From the NCBI GenBank assembly GCA_028622995.1, contig JAJQJQ010000038.1, forward strand, positions 496,001 through 560,000: a stretch of 64,000 nucleotides of DNA, in the 5' to 3' direction. This DNA is from Panagrolaimus kolymaensis. Lineage: Eukaryota; Nematoda; Chromadorea; Rhabditida; Panagrolaimidae. The notes under the pieces are model-generated. The model was not told the origin of the DNA, did not search any database, and was given only the letters and a program-made list of their open reading frames with translations. The position numbers were made by a program, and so were the translations under genes. Below are positions 32,698 through 43,514 of the stretch, one piece after another; position 1 is the stretch's first letter, and each line of letters opens with the position of its first letter.

Positions 32698-33256
32698 TTA
32701 GAGATTACTTTCACGAAGTTTTGATTCAGCAAGAGCGAGAATTTCTTTGTAGTCTTCATTACCAGGATCAAGTTCAACAGCTTTTTTGTAAGCTTCAATT
32801 GCTTCGTCATAACGCTCAAGTCTGTCAAATGTTAAACCAAGTTGAAAATAAGTAAGAGCGTATTTCGGATCAAGTTCAATAGCTTTACGACAATCCTAAA
32901 AAACAAATACAAAAGGTTAAAACATTATTAAAATAAAGTATTACATTGATGGCATTGTCATATTGTTTAAGAATGGAATACATAGAAGCACGACCAATAA
33001 AGAGAGGAGAACCAGGACTCAATGCAATAGCTTGAGTAAACTTTTCGATTGCTCCATTGTAATTATGAGCTTTGATACATTCTTCTGCATCTAATGATAG
33101 AGCCGTAGCTCTTAAAAAATTAACACGTGCTGGAGAAGAACCTTGGTTGCACTAAAAAAAGAAATTTAAAAAAATGCTGCATTAAAGTTTACGTAAACGA
33201 AAGGAATAATAACTTACAGCATTATTACCAGCAGATGATGATTGATTAGAACCCAT
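32698..33256 (-). CDS. TPR protein, single-set copy (copy 1)
   Basis: Three exons from ATG 33254-33256 (MGSNQSSSAG) to TAA 32698-32700, about 165 residues with three tetratricopeptide repeats: ATALSLDAEECIKAHNYNGA / AIALSPGSPLFIGRASMYS / CRKAIELDPKYALTYFQLG / AIEAYKKAVELDPGNEDY. The pattern is that of SGT/Hop-type co-chaperone TPRs (helical hairpins that often bind Hsp90/Hsp70 tails). Unlike its neighbours it has one TPR set, not two, and ends in SKLRESNL. Shares start-site sequence and upstream TATA-containing block with copy 3. Confidence 0.8.
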
Positions 33257-33433
33257 GATGAACGAGAAATAAGCTAAAATATAATGAAAGTTTTAGACGT
33301 AAGAAAATTCAATGACGCGAAAAAATCTTAGGAAACAGAGCAAAAATACGAATGAATGAAAGTTGAAAAAAAAGATGAATGAAACTTTTTAGTTAGAAAG
33401 CTTCAAATTGCGTTCGCTGCAAAAAACACACCT

Positions 33434-33443
33434 TTTTATAAAA
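33434..33443 (-). promoter_or_regulatory. TATA box and conserved promoter block of TPR copy 1
   Basis: On the minus strand TATAAAAAGG is followed within 20 bp by a TTTGCAGCGAACGCAATTTG block. The same arrangement occurs upstream of copy 3 (TATAAAAGACGG, then TTGCAGCGAACGCAATTTG, about 36600-36645) and a diverged version (TTGCAACGGA) upstream of copies 2 and 4. Conservation across copies is seen directly; its role as core promoter is inferred. Confidence 0.5.
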
Positions 33444-33695
33444 TGAAAAATTGATTACTTTAATTTTGGCGCCTTTTTCAGCTTTGATTAAAAGTGTTCT
33501 ATGAAAAAGGCTAATTAAACATAATAAAAACATAGAGTAAAACTTTATAATCAAACAAAAAATGATAAACACAATAAAAGGTTAACAAAAAAGAACATGA
33601 CAAATTAACAAAGTATGCTTAAATCAACAACAAGAAATTTAAAGTTTAAAAAAACAATAGAAAAACAAAACAAAAGTATGCATAACAAAACAGAT

Positions 33696-34771
33696 TTAAG
33701 GTTGTTGATTAGCTTCTTCACGAACTTTTGCTTCAGCAAGAGCAAGGTTCTCTTTGTAATTATCATTGTTTGGATCCAATCGAAGAGCTCTTTTGTAATA
33801 ATTGACAGAATAAAAGTAATAACCTTGACATGAAGCGATGAATCCCATTCGACCAACAGCTTTAGCATAATTGGCATCAAGTGAAAGAGCAGCAAGGCAA
33901 TCCTAAAAGATAAAAATACGATTACAAAATAAAGGATAACAATGAAAATAGTATTTATTAACTCACCTTTTGAGCATCGCTATATTTCTGAAGACGGCAG
34001 AAAGCGGCGGAACGATTACAATAATAGACAGGATCCTGTTTTAATGCAATAGCTTGAGTGTATTTTTGGATTGCTTCGTTGAATTTTGATGCTTTCATGC
34101 ATTCATTTCCATCTTCTTTGAGAGCATTAGCTTTTGTAACATCTTCAAATGTCGGAGGAGAAGATACTTGTTCCATCTAAAAACTTGATGAATAAAAAAG
34201 GAAGTAATCCAAATAAAAGAAAATATCTTACAGCTTTAAGCTTTTCTTCAATACCAGCAAGTGCTATTTTATAATCTTCATTATCAGGTTCAAATTCAAG
34301 AGCTTTCTTGTAAGCATCAAAAGCATCATTATAACGATTTTGACAAGCATATGTTAATCCAAAAATACTATAAGCATGCGAACATTTTGAATCAAGTTTA
34401 AGAGCATTATGACAATCCTAAAATAATTTCTTTATACTAATGTAATAAGAACAAAAAAAAAATACACTTACATTAATGGCATTATTAAATCGATGCATAG
34501 AACAAAAGACAACTGCACGGTTACAAAAGAAAGCAGGGAAAGGATGCAATGAAATGGCTTGATCAAATTTTCGGATTGCTTCGTTGAATTTTGCTGTTTT
34601 CATACATTCATTTGCTTGTAAATTTAGAGCAAAAGCTTTTCTAATATCATTCAATGTTGGAGTCGACGATTGTTGTTGATCCTAAAATATCAAAATGATG
34701 ATGCATTAAAATTAACCATAAAGATATAAACTCACATTGATATTACCAGCAGATGGTTTACTTGACGACAT
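33696..34771 (-). CDS. TPR protein, double-set copy (copy 2)
   Basis: Five exons from ATG 34769-34771 (MSSSKPSAGNI) to TAA 33696-33698. Two consecutive TPR sets of about 140 residues each are joined by a spacer (about 34240-34170). Set 1 begins AFALNLQANECMKTAKFNEA and set 2 begins ANALKEDGNECMKASKFNEA. Repeat order and intron positions match those of copies 3 and 4. No catalytic domain, signal peptide or membrane helix. Probably a cytosolic adaptor or co-chaperone (inference). Ends in EEANQQP. Confidence 0.8.
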
Positions 34772-35025
34772 GATGAACAGTAAATGAGCTAAAATATGAA
34801 AGTTAAAATGTAACAAAATTAATTGCGCGATAAAAATGTCGGAGAAACGGAGAAAAAAGAAAGCAATAAAACTTTATTTTGTTTGTAAAAAATACAGTTT
34901 TCTACCGTTGCAAGAACCATTTTTTTACAAATGAAAATGCAAACGTTAATTTTGTGGATTAGTATTTTTTCATGTAATGAGAATACACTTTATTTTTAGA
35001 AGTTATTTTGTTTAAAAGAAAGTCG

Positions 35026-35250
35026 GTTATCATCATCAAAACAAACAATAATTATTTACTAAAATCATAGGACTTGGAAGAAAATGTTTGAAGGAAGAAA
35101 ATGGTTCTTACTTCTTGCCCTAGATTTCAAAGTATCAAGAATCTGAAGCAATGCAGTTTTATCAGCTCTGATTTGCCTTTAAAATGAAATGTAAATATCA
35201 TTAGTTTGATCCGTGACCCGCCTTCAAAGCTTGTTATATAGCTTATCGAA
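35026..35250 (-). pseudogene. Relic of a guanylate cyclase ectodomain exon
   Basis: About 220 bp between TPR copies 2 and 3 match 31050-31260 of the cyclase ectodomain gene (the exon encoding KSKAR...ALLQILDT and its flanking introns), with many substitutions and small indels. Immediately after it the sequence jumps to a match with 32470-32697. It therefore marks a duplicated block from inside the cyclase gene to the TPR genes, with the cyclase 5' part deleted afterwards. Not expressed as far as can be seen. Confidence 0.75.
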
Positions 35251-35395
35251 AAAAATAGTTGGAAGAAAGTTGTTAATGTTCAAAAATACAGTAAAATTTT
35301 ATTGACAAGTGAAACATGAAAAAATACAAAAAGCGGTTAACAACAAAGGTTTACAAGAACAAACAAAAAACATGATAAAGTACACTCATATGAAA

Positions 35396-36484
35396 TCACA
35401 TATATTGAAAAATATGATCTAAGGGATTACATTCACGAAGTTTTGATTCAGCAAGAGCGACATTTTCTTTATAACTTTGATTATTGGGATCCAAATCAAG
35501 AGCTTTCTTGTAAGCTGAATAAGCAGCCAAGTAATCACCTTGACATAAAAAGATGAATCCCATTTGACCATGAGCTTTAGCATAATTGGGATCAAGAAAA
35601 TATGCTTCACGACAATCCTAAAAAAGTAATCAAAGATGAATTTAGGATAAAAATGAAAGAAAGAATGAATAACTCACATTTTTAGCATCATCATATTTTT
35701 TGAGAGAACAAAAAGCAGCGGCACGATTACAGTAATAAACAGGATCAGGATTCAATGCAATAGCTTGAGTATATTTTTCGATGGCTTCGTTGAACTTAGA
35801 GGCTTTCATACATTCATTTCCTTCGACTTTGAGAGCATTGGCTTTTGTTATAACGTCTGTTGATGGAGTTGAAGCATGTTGTTTTTCCTAAAAACATAAT
35901 AAATGGAATTGGAATACTAAAGAAATAAAAACTCACAGTTCTGAGCTTTTCATGAACATAAGCAAGACCTATTAAACTTCGTTCATTTCCAGGGTCGAGT
36001 TCAAGGACTTTCTTGTAAGCTTGAATTGCTTCATCATAACGCTTGAGAACAAAAAATGTTAAACCAAGTTGTAAATAAGCATTAGCACATTTTGGATCAA
36101 GTTCAATAGCTCTATGACAATCCTAAAAAACGAATACAAAAGTTTCTAAGAATTAAAAAAACAAAGTCTTACATTGATTGTATTGTCATATTGATCAAGA
36201 TTGCAATACATACCAGCACGATTACAAAGGAAATCAGGGTTAGGATACACTGCAATAGCTTGAGTATATTTTTCAATTGCATCGTTGAGTTTCGCAGTTT
36301 TGATAAATTCATTTCCTTCTGAAGCTAGATCCATAGCTCTTACAATATCATAACGTGATGGAGGAGAAGATCCTTGCATAACCTAAAAAGAGAAATTTAA
36401 AGAAATGTTGCATTAAAATTTAAATAAACGAAAAGAATAATAACTTACAGCGCTATTATCATCAGATGATTGATTAGAGCCCAT
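35396..36484 (-). CDS. TPR protein, double-set copy (copy 3)
   Basis: Five exons from ATG 36482-36484 (MGSNQSSDDNSA) to TGA 35396-35398. Two TPR sets: the first starts at AMDLASEGNEFIKTAKLNDA and the second at ANALKVEGNECMKASKFNEA. The first 40 bases and promoter block match copy 1, while the body matches copies 2 and 4. Its 3' end is extended relative to copy 1 by a base change that removes the stop: it continues LDHIFQYM before TGA. Likely function as for the other copies. Confidence 0.8.
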
Positions 36485-36916
36485 GATGAACGAGTAATAA
36501 GCTAAAAAATAATAAAAGTTTTAGATGTAAGAAAAGGAAAGACGCAAAAAAAGTCAAGAAACAGAGCAAAAAAACGATGAATGAAAGTTTTTAGTTTTGA
36601 AAGCTACAAATTGCGTTCGCTGCAAGAACTCCGTCTTTTATAATATAAAAATAGGATTGCTTTAATTTTAGCGCCATTTTCAGCTTTGATGAAAAATGTT
36701 TATGATAGAGGTTCATTAAACATAATAAAAACATAGAGTAAAACTTTATTTTCAAACAAAAAAATGATAAACTTTAAACCAAAAAGAACTAAACAATAAA
36801 GGTTAGAACAACAAAAAGAGCATGATAATTTAAAAAAAAAGTTTGCTAAAATCAACAATGCAAAAGCTCAAAAAACAAAGAAATGACAAAAGAAAAGCAA
36901 AAACAGCATTTAGACT

Positions 36917-37979
36917 TTATGGTTGTTGATTAGCTTCACGAAGCTTTACTTCAGCAAGATCAAGGTTTTCTTTGTAGTTTTCATTGGTTGGATCTAATTG
37001 AAGAGCACAATTGTAATATTTAACAGCAGCAAAGAACTCGTTAATACATAAACAGACAAATCCCATTCGACCGTGAGCTTTAGCATAAAAGGGATTAAAT
37101 GAAATAGCTTCCCGGCAATCCTAGAAGATTACAAAATGATTAAGAAACATAGAAAATAGCAGTAAAGTTTAAAAAAATTAATGTTCTCACTTTACAAGCA
37201 TCAGTATATTTTTTAAGATGACAAAATGCAGCAGCACGATTAGTTAAATAAACTGGATCACGTTTCAATTCAAGAGCTTGAGTGTACTTTTCGACAGTTT
37301 CATTGAACTTTGATGCTTTCATACATCCATTTCCTTCGACTTTGAAAGCATTGGCTTTTGAAATAACTTCTTGAGACAACGGATCATGTTTTGACTAAAA
37401 ATTTGGTAAATTAACAGTGATCTAAAAGAAGATAAACTTACAGCTTTAAGCATTTCTTCTGCAGTAGCAAGATCTCTTTTATATTCTTCATTGCCAGGTT
37501 CACATTCAAGTGCTTTCTTGTAAGCTTCTTTTGCATCATTAAAACGTTTTTGAACAGTAAAGGCGTATCCCATATATTCAAAAGCTTTTAGATTTTGAAT
37601 CAAGTTTCAGAGCAGTATGACAACCCTAAAATAATTAATCACGAGTATATGAAAAATAGAATAAATTTCTGCTTACATTAATGGTATCATCAAATCGTAT
37701 ATCATATAAATAGGCATTTGCACGATTACAATAGAAAATAGGAAAACGATACAAAGCTATGGCTTGAGTATACTTTTCAATCGCTTCCTTACATTTTGCC
37801 GTTTTCATTAATTTATCTCCTTCAGAGCTTAGAGCAAAAGCTTTTGTAATATCATCCGATGTTGGAAGAGAAGATCTTTGCTTATCCTAAAAATTTATAT
37901 TTAAAAATGCCGCTTAAAAATAAACCAAAAGATATAAACTTACATTGATATTACCAGCTGATGGTTGACTTGTCGACAT
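36917..37979 (-). pseudogene. TPR protein, double-set copy (copy 4), with a frameshift
   Basis: Starts at ATG 37977-37979 (MSTSQPSAGNI) and would end at TAA 36917-36919. Repeat order matches copies 2 and 3. In the exon covering the second repeat, the frame after the LKLDSKS stretch hits TGA at about 37573, while the following 90 residues (YMGYAFTVQKRFNDAKEAYK onward) are open in another frame. Compared with copy 2, one codon has lost two bases (or gained one) next to a run of A at about 37580-37590. Either a genuine pseudogene or an assembly error; the remainder is intact. Confidence 0.65.
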
Positions 37980-38522
37980 GATGAACGAGAAATTAGCTAA
38001 AAAATAATGAAAGTTATAATCACATTAAAAAATTAATGGCGCGATAAAAATGTCGGAGTACGGAGAAAAAATAGTAATCCAAGTCGAGAAAATAAAGCAT
38101 TGAAGAATTATTAATTTGTGAAAGCTAAAGTTTTTGTCCGTTGCAAGAGCTGCAAATTTACAAATGAAAACCTGTTTTTGAGGATTATGGGTTTCATTAA
38201 AAAGGCATACACTTAATTTTTTGATGATATTATAGTTTTACAAAAATTGAAATTTTAATTTTTACTTTATTTAGTTTAGATACATATCTTTGGACAATAT
38301 TTCAAGTTTGAATTTGGCGCCTATTTGTCATTATTCCACAACAAATGGATGCAACACTTTTTTTTTTCATCAGCCAGCAAAAGAAAGAATGCACATCAAA
38401 TAACCAAATAGCAGATTTTTTTTTTGATTTTGTTTTATCTTCACTTTGATATTATTTCTCTCGCATCTATTGTAATAATATTTTTATTGTCTTTCGTAAT
38501 TTATTATTTAAAAGAGCTTTAA
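37980..38522. other. Divergent promoter region
   Basis: Holds the diverged promoter block of TPR copy 4 (GTTGCAAGAGC near 38138) and the upstream sequence of the next gene. AT-rich, with poly-T stretches near 38357 and 38415. No gene seen. Confidence 0.4.
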
Positions 38523-41002
38523 ATGTTTGACCCAGGTTATGAAGAATTGTCGGAGCAACAATATCCTTTGGTTTGTTAAAATTCTAATTTTATTTTGCGA
38601 GATTATCTTTGAAATATGTTTTCAGGGTAAAACTTGGATAACCTCTTCATCAGAATTATATAAAATTGTATTTGGTGATATTTTATTTAATGAACACATA
38701 AGTTCCATTCGATGGAGTATCAAACTTTTGGAAGATGCGTTTCTTCGAGGTCCATTTCTCGAAGATTTAATTGAAATTAAAGAAGCTTTTACAACCATTT
38801 TAAAACTTTTAAATAGATATCGTTTTTCATTTGAAGCGTCAATGGAAAGTTTCATTAAAAAATTGGCTCCATCTTTTATTGAAAAACTTGAAAAATGTGA
38901 AGACAACAATGTAAACAAATTATCTGCCGAAGATTCCTTTGATTTATTGGCTGAAGCTTATGAGATAATGTGTTGCGATATGGAATTGCTTGAACGTTTA
39001 GTAAGCTTTGTTTTGGCATACTTAAAATTTAGCTATTTTAATTTACTTTTTCCAGGAAATAAGCGATGAAGCCCTTCGACCTGAAGTGTTTGCAACCAAT
39101 AATAAAAAACATAAATATTATTATTTTGGATGGGATTTAATATTTTGCACTGTTCCAATTAAGTAATATCTTTATTTTAATTCAAGCTTTTATTAATCAA
39201 AAAATAATTACAGGGTGGATGAAGAAATACAGGAAAGCAAGCCATATGCGGTTGCATTTAATAGCTTTGGATTTAATTATCTTTATAATAATTTTATTAG
39301 CAGAAAACGAGGTAGTAAAATGTCTGAATTACTTCAAGATGTCAGTCAACAAATGCAAGAATTTACTTCATTTATGGAAAGTCGTCGACTTCCAAGTCTT
39401 AGAATACAAAATCGTTTGCGGGCTCCTTCTCAGCCTGTATATGAGCCATTGGCACATAGAACTCGTCGAAGAGAAAAGCAAGAAAGTGTTGAACCAACTA
39501 AAGAAGATTTAAAACTGCAGCAAAGAGAAGTAAATTTTGTGACTTTTTAATAATTGTGAAAATGAGCTAAAATATTGTAGGATCGAGCTGCAAGAGCTGC
39601 TCGCCGTGAAGAAGCTTTAGCACTTGAACGTGAAAACCGTGTAAGAAAATCTGAACCAAATCCACCACCAACTCCACAAATCGCCCCTGAGTCTGTGATG
39701 GAGGAAGTCCCTGCAATTCCTGAAGATCCAATTGATGTAAGTTATTTGAATATAAAAAATCGATTCAAATTTCCTTTTATTTTTAAGGCCCTTATTAATA
39801 GCGTAATTCATAAAGCTGGTGAAATGTTAAAAGCTGAAAAACGAAAAAAGAGGCCAAAAAGTACCAGTCAATTTTATAATGATGATACTTTTTTACCCGT
39901 GGGTGATACAAAATATCTTCGAGTTGAAAATCTTAATGGTGATGTAAAGGCAGAAATTCGGAAACAAATGAACCAAGGAAGGGCAGCTCGAGCTGAAGCA
40001 AGAGGAGATCCAAATTCAGTTGTAACAGCGCCTGAAATTTCATTAGCTGCTGCAATAACAAATGTAAAACAAAATCACGAAGAAATAATTCCACAAAATA
40101 TTCCCCAAATAAAAGGAGATAGCTTTATTGAAAATAATAAATATGATGTTATGGAATCTCTGCCACCACCAAGAGTAAATATATTATCCCAAGTTCCAAG
40201 ATCTATGATACTACCACCTTCAAAATCAATATTAACTCGGCTTCCACCTGCTCCATATGCAACTCGCCCTGCAGTACTATCTCCACTCATTCGATATAGA
40301 ATACAATCAAATCCTGCAATGAATAATGAAGCTTCATCAAGAGTTTATCAACAACATGTATTAAATATTCCCCAACAACAACCAATGTCTTCTTCTTCCA
40401 CTGGTCCTTATCAACAAATATCAGGTATTCCACAACAGCGAAGAATGTTTATTCGACAAAGTGATTCACCTTCGCAACGTTTTATTCGGGTTATTCGCCA
40501 GCCGATTCGATATGTGGGAAATCATAATTCATATGTGATTCAAACTGCACGACAAACAACAACAAACATTCCTCGACCACCACCACATCCACAATCTATT
40601 ATGGTGGTTAACAACAATGGAACGATGGCATCAAGACCTCAACCAAACTTTGTGAGACGAGTGGTTCCTCAAAATGCTTCAAGAATGACGATGCAAGTTA
40701 ATGGTTCTTTCAGACCTAGCGTTTATAAACAACCAAACCCAAATAATTTTACGTCAAATCGGATTCTTTCTCCAAATGTTATTCCTATAAACCAAACTAA
40801 TGGCAATGAATCAACTTCACCTTCGCCATCAAATGGAAAAACGAGAGAAAATGGCACACTTCCAGAACAACAACAACCAATAATGATGCCAACTTTAAAA
40901 CGATTTGACGGTGCTTTAAATAATACTGAAATTCCTAATGGTAATAATGCTAAAGTTGAAATACTTTCAACCAATCAAACTTCTAACCAAAGTTTTAATT
41001 AA
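38523..41002 (+). CDS. Possible CECR2/RSF1-like chromatin-remodelling accessory protein
   Basis: Six or so exons from ATG 38523 (MFDPGYEELSEQQYPL) to TAA 41000-41002, about 680 residues. The N-terminal third is helical, with repeated acidic and aromatic positions, followed by an E-A-L-R-P-E-V-F-A-T-N-N-K-K-H-K-Y-Y-Y-F-G-W-D segment. This resembles the WHIM-like strand pair of CECR2/RSF1 proteins (L-R-x-x-P-x-x-x-D-x-x-G-x-x-Y-W-Y-F). The middle is rich in Arg/Glu with a coiled coil (39475-39650). The C-terminal half is low-complexity Pro/Gln/Asn/Ser, typical of nuclear factors. No bromodomain seen. Identification is by eye and tentative; the gene itself is well supported by splice sites and open exons. 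Confidence 0.5.
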
Positions 41003-41800
41003 TTTTTCTCCTTTACCTTTTTAATCAAAACACAAAATCACTTTCTGCTACAATAATAAAAAAGTTTTAATTTTCTAAATATGGGTTTTTGTCTGTCTAT
41101 TTTTGGTTAATTGATCTCCGCCTTTTTTGTATCCCATTTAAATTTTTAAAAAACGAATAAAAAAATTATGAAAATGTCTGTCGATGTCGCGACTTGCGAT
41201 TATTTATTATATATCTTATATGTTTATTTCCCAAACTTGATCGTTTACATTTATTCTTTGCTACTTTACACTAACAACGGAGAGACGCCAGGCATACAAA
41301 AGCCTGATGATTCATCACAATGGAATGCATCACATCATTTCACGGCGCCCAAGCATCGCGTCATCACAATGATATCACTTTTATCACTGACCACCACTCA
41401 ACTAGAAACCACAGGCGATCATACAAAGCCACTAAAACTAGTATATAAACTGCCACCTTTCCCCATTCAGTTGTCGATCCTGGTTAGAAGCCAAATTATT
41501 TAGATATAATAAATTCTCTATTGTACCCATTTCACTTGTATTTATTCGTGATTGGTTCAAATAAATAATATACTTATTTCCACACTTGTATTCAAGACAG
41601 TCGATCAACATTGATAATGGTGTAACTGTTACATGCATACAGACAAGCAAACAAAATGTGAGCAAGGGTTATTATTTTTGCACATTCCGCACACAGATTG
41701 CTGTTTGTTATCTTTTTGCACCTTGACCGAAAAAAAGTGTATTTTTATTTGAAAAGTTTCTTTATTTTGCCAACATTTTAAGAGAAACCAAATCAAAAAT
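41003..41800. other. Intergenic region with an LTR-like patch
   Basis: 3' flank of the preceding gene, then a markedly less AT-rich patch (about 41270-41480) carrying AGTATATAAACTGCC (a TATA box) and downstream AATAAA near 41560. A palindromic TGTAACTGTTACA lies at 41621-41633. This could be a solo LTR or promoter of a lost element; the ends were not defined. Part of the APIP promoter must lie here. Confidence 0.35.
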
Positions 41801-42638
41801 ATGCAAGCTGTTTCGGGATTTGATCAAGATATGTCTCCAAAATTATTTGTGGATATTATGAAACTATTTTTTGATCGAGGTTGGATGGTTGGAAGCGGTG
41901 GTGGAATGGCGGCTGCTACTTCCAAAGCTGGCGTTCTTTATTATTCACCCTCATCCGTTCAAAAAGAAAGATTATCACCGTTTGTCGATTAATTTTTAGA
42001 TTTAAAAAACTATAAAATTTTTTAGAAGTGATTTATTTGTTCTTAATCAAGAAACCTTGGAACTCGTTTCACGCCCATCAAATCCCAAAATTCGTGAAAG
42101 TGAATGTGTCCCAGTTTTTAATATGCTTTTAAATGAAGATGCAGGTTTAAAATTTCTTTTTATCTTCACTGATAAAATAAAGGCTATTATTTTAGTAACA
42201 AATTGTGTAATTCATACTCATTCAAAATTTGCAAATCTTTTAACTCAATTATTGGGTCATGGTGAAACTTTTGAAATTTCGGATCAAGAAATGATTAAAG
42301 GAATAATGAATAGAAAAACTTTAAAAAATTATAGTAATATTGAAGTTTTACAAGTTCCTATAATTGAAAATGCAACCCATGAATACATGCTATTGCCGCA
42401 AGTAAAACAAGTATTAGAAAAATTTCCTGAAACTTCTGCCATTCTTGTTCGAAATCATGGTTTATTTGTTTGGGGTCCAACTTGGCAAAAAACTAAAATC
42501 ATGTAAGACTGATTATTTTACGCACATTTTTAAGCGATGCTAAATTTTAGGTTGGAATGCTACGAGTACCTTTTTGAACTAGCTTGTGATATGATAAAAT
42601 GCAACGTTCCATTGGTGAAATCGCATAAAATTAATTAA
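41801..42638 (+). CDS. APIP: Methylthioribulose-1-phosphate dehydratase (APIP/MtnB)
   Basis: Methionine salvage enzyme of the class II aldolase fold; dehydrates 5-methylthioribulose-1-phosphate in the cytosol. Four exons (41801-41980, 42027-42144, 42196-42503, 42551-42638) encode about 230 residues, close to the vertebrate length. Key parts: GWMVGSGGGMAAA (phosphate-binding loop), SSVQKERLSP, HTHSK (two zinc histidines, after the second intron), ISDQEMIKGI (catalytic Glu) and VRNHGLFVWG (third zinc His), then WQKTKIMLECYEYLFELA. The in-frame ATG at 41801 precedes an aspartate-rich start. Confidence 0.92.
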
Positions 42639-43514
42639 GTGCCAAGTTAAATTCTTAATTGTTATGCTTAATTATTAAAAATTTTATTGTTGTTTTATTC
42701 TTTCCGTTTGATAAAAATTGCTTTACTTTTTTTGATGGAAAGTATTTGCCAAACCAAAATTAACCAAAAAAAACTGCTAATAAACTTGGACAAAAATGAA
42801 AAAAAGTGACGTCAAAAAATTATGCTCGTGTTGTTTATTTGGTTCTTTGTATCTCTGCTTTGAAAGTAAATTTAAATTCCAATACATATTAGTCATGCTT
42901 CTGAAAAATTAAACAATCCATCCTTTTTTTCTCATTGATAGGATCAAATAAAGTACTACAACTTTTTTTTTGCTTCTGTATAATAAATGCATGCTACCGT
43001 CGTCGAAGACTTAAAATCAATAAAAAAAAAATCGTTGGTAATCCAAACTTATTCTTCTTTTCTCGTTTTATCTTTGTTCAGTCAAAAAAAAAAGTGAAGT
43101 CACTGATAAAAACAACTTTCATCGAGCTTTTTTCCATGCTTGTGTCATATTATTAGCGTCGCCAATTTGATTATTTACGTCTTTAATGAGCAATACACTC
43201 TCACGAAAGTAAAGAAAGAGAAGGAAGGAAGGAAGGAAGGAAAGAAACGGTGTTGTGCAAAGATCTTTCGTTTCTCCTTTTTTAGCTTTGTCAAGAAGAA
43301 GAAAAAATAAAAAGCGTTTTGCTTCTTCTTAATTTTTTTTTGTATTATTTATTATTATTCTATTAATTTCCATATAACGATTCTCATTTAACAAAAAATA
43401 AAAGAAAAAGAATTTGTGTGAATTGAAAGAAAAAAAAATTATTAAAAAAAAAGCTTTTTTGACCTTTTTTGTTGTTCTTAAAAATTATACAATTTCTTGT
43501 TGTTGTTGTTAAAT
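42639..43514. other. Intergenic region with a GGAA microsatellite
   Basis: Contains about five GGAA units near 43221-43241 in a purine-rich tract (43205-43250), followed by T-rich sequence. Upstream region of the P-loop gene. No other structure seen. Confidence 0.4.
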
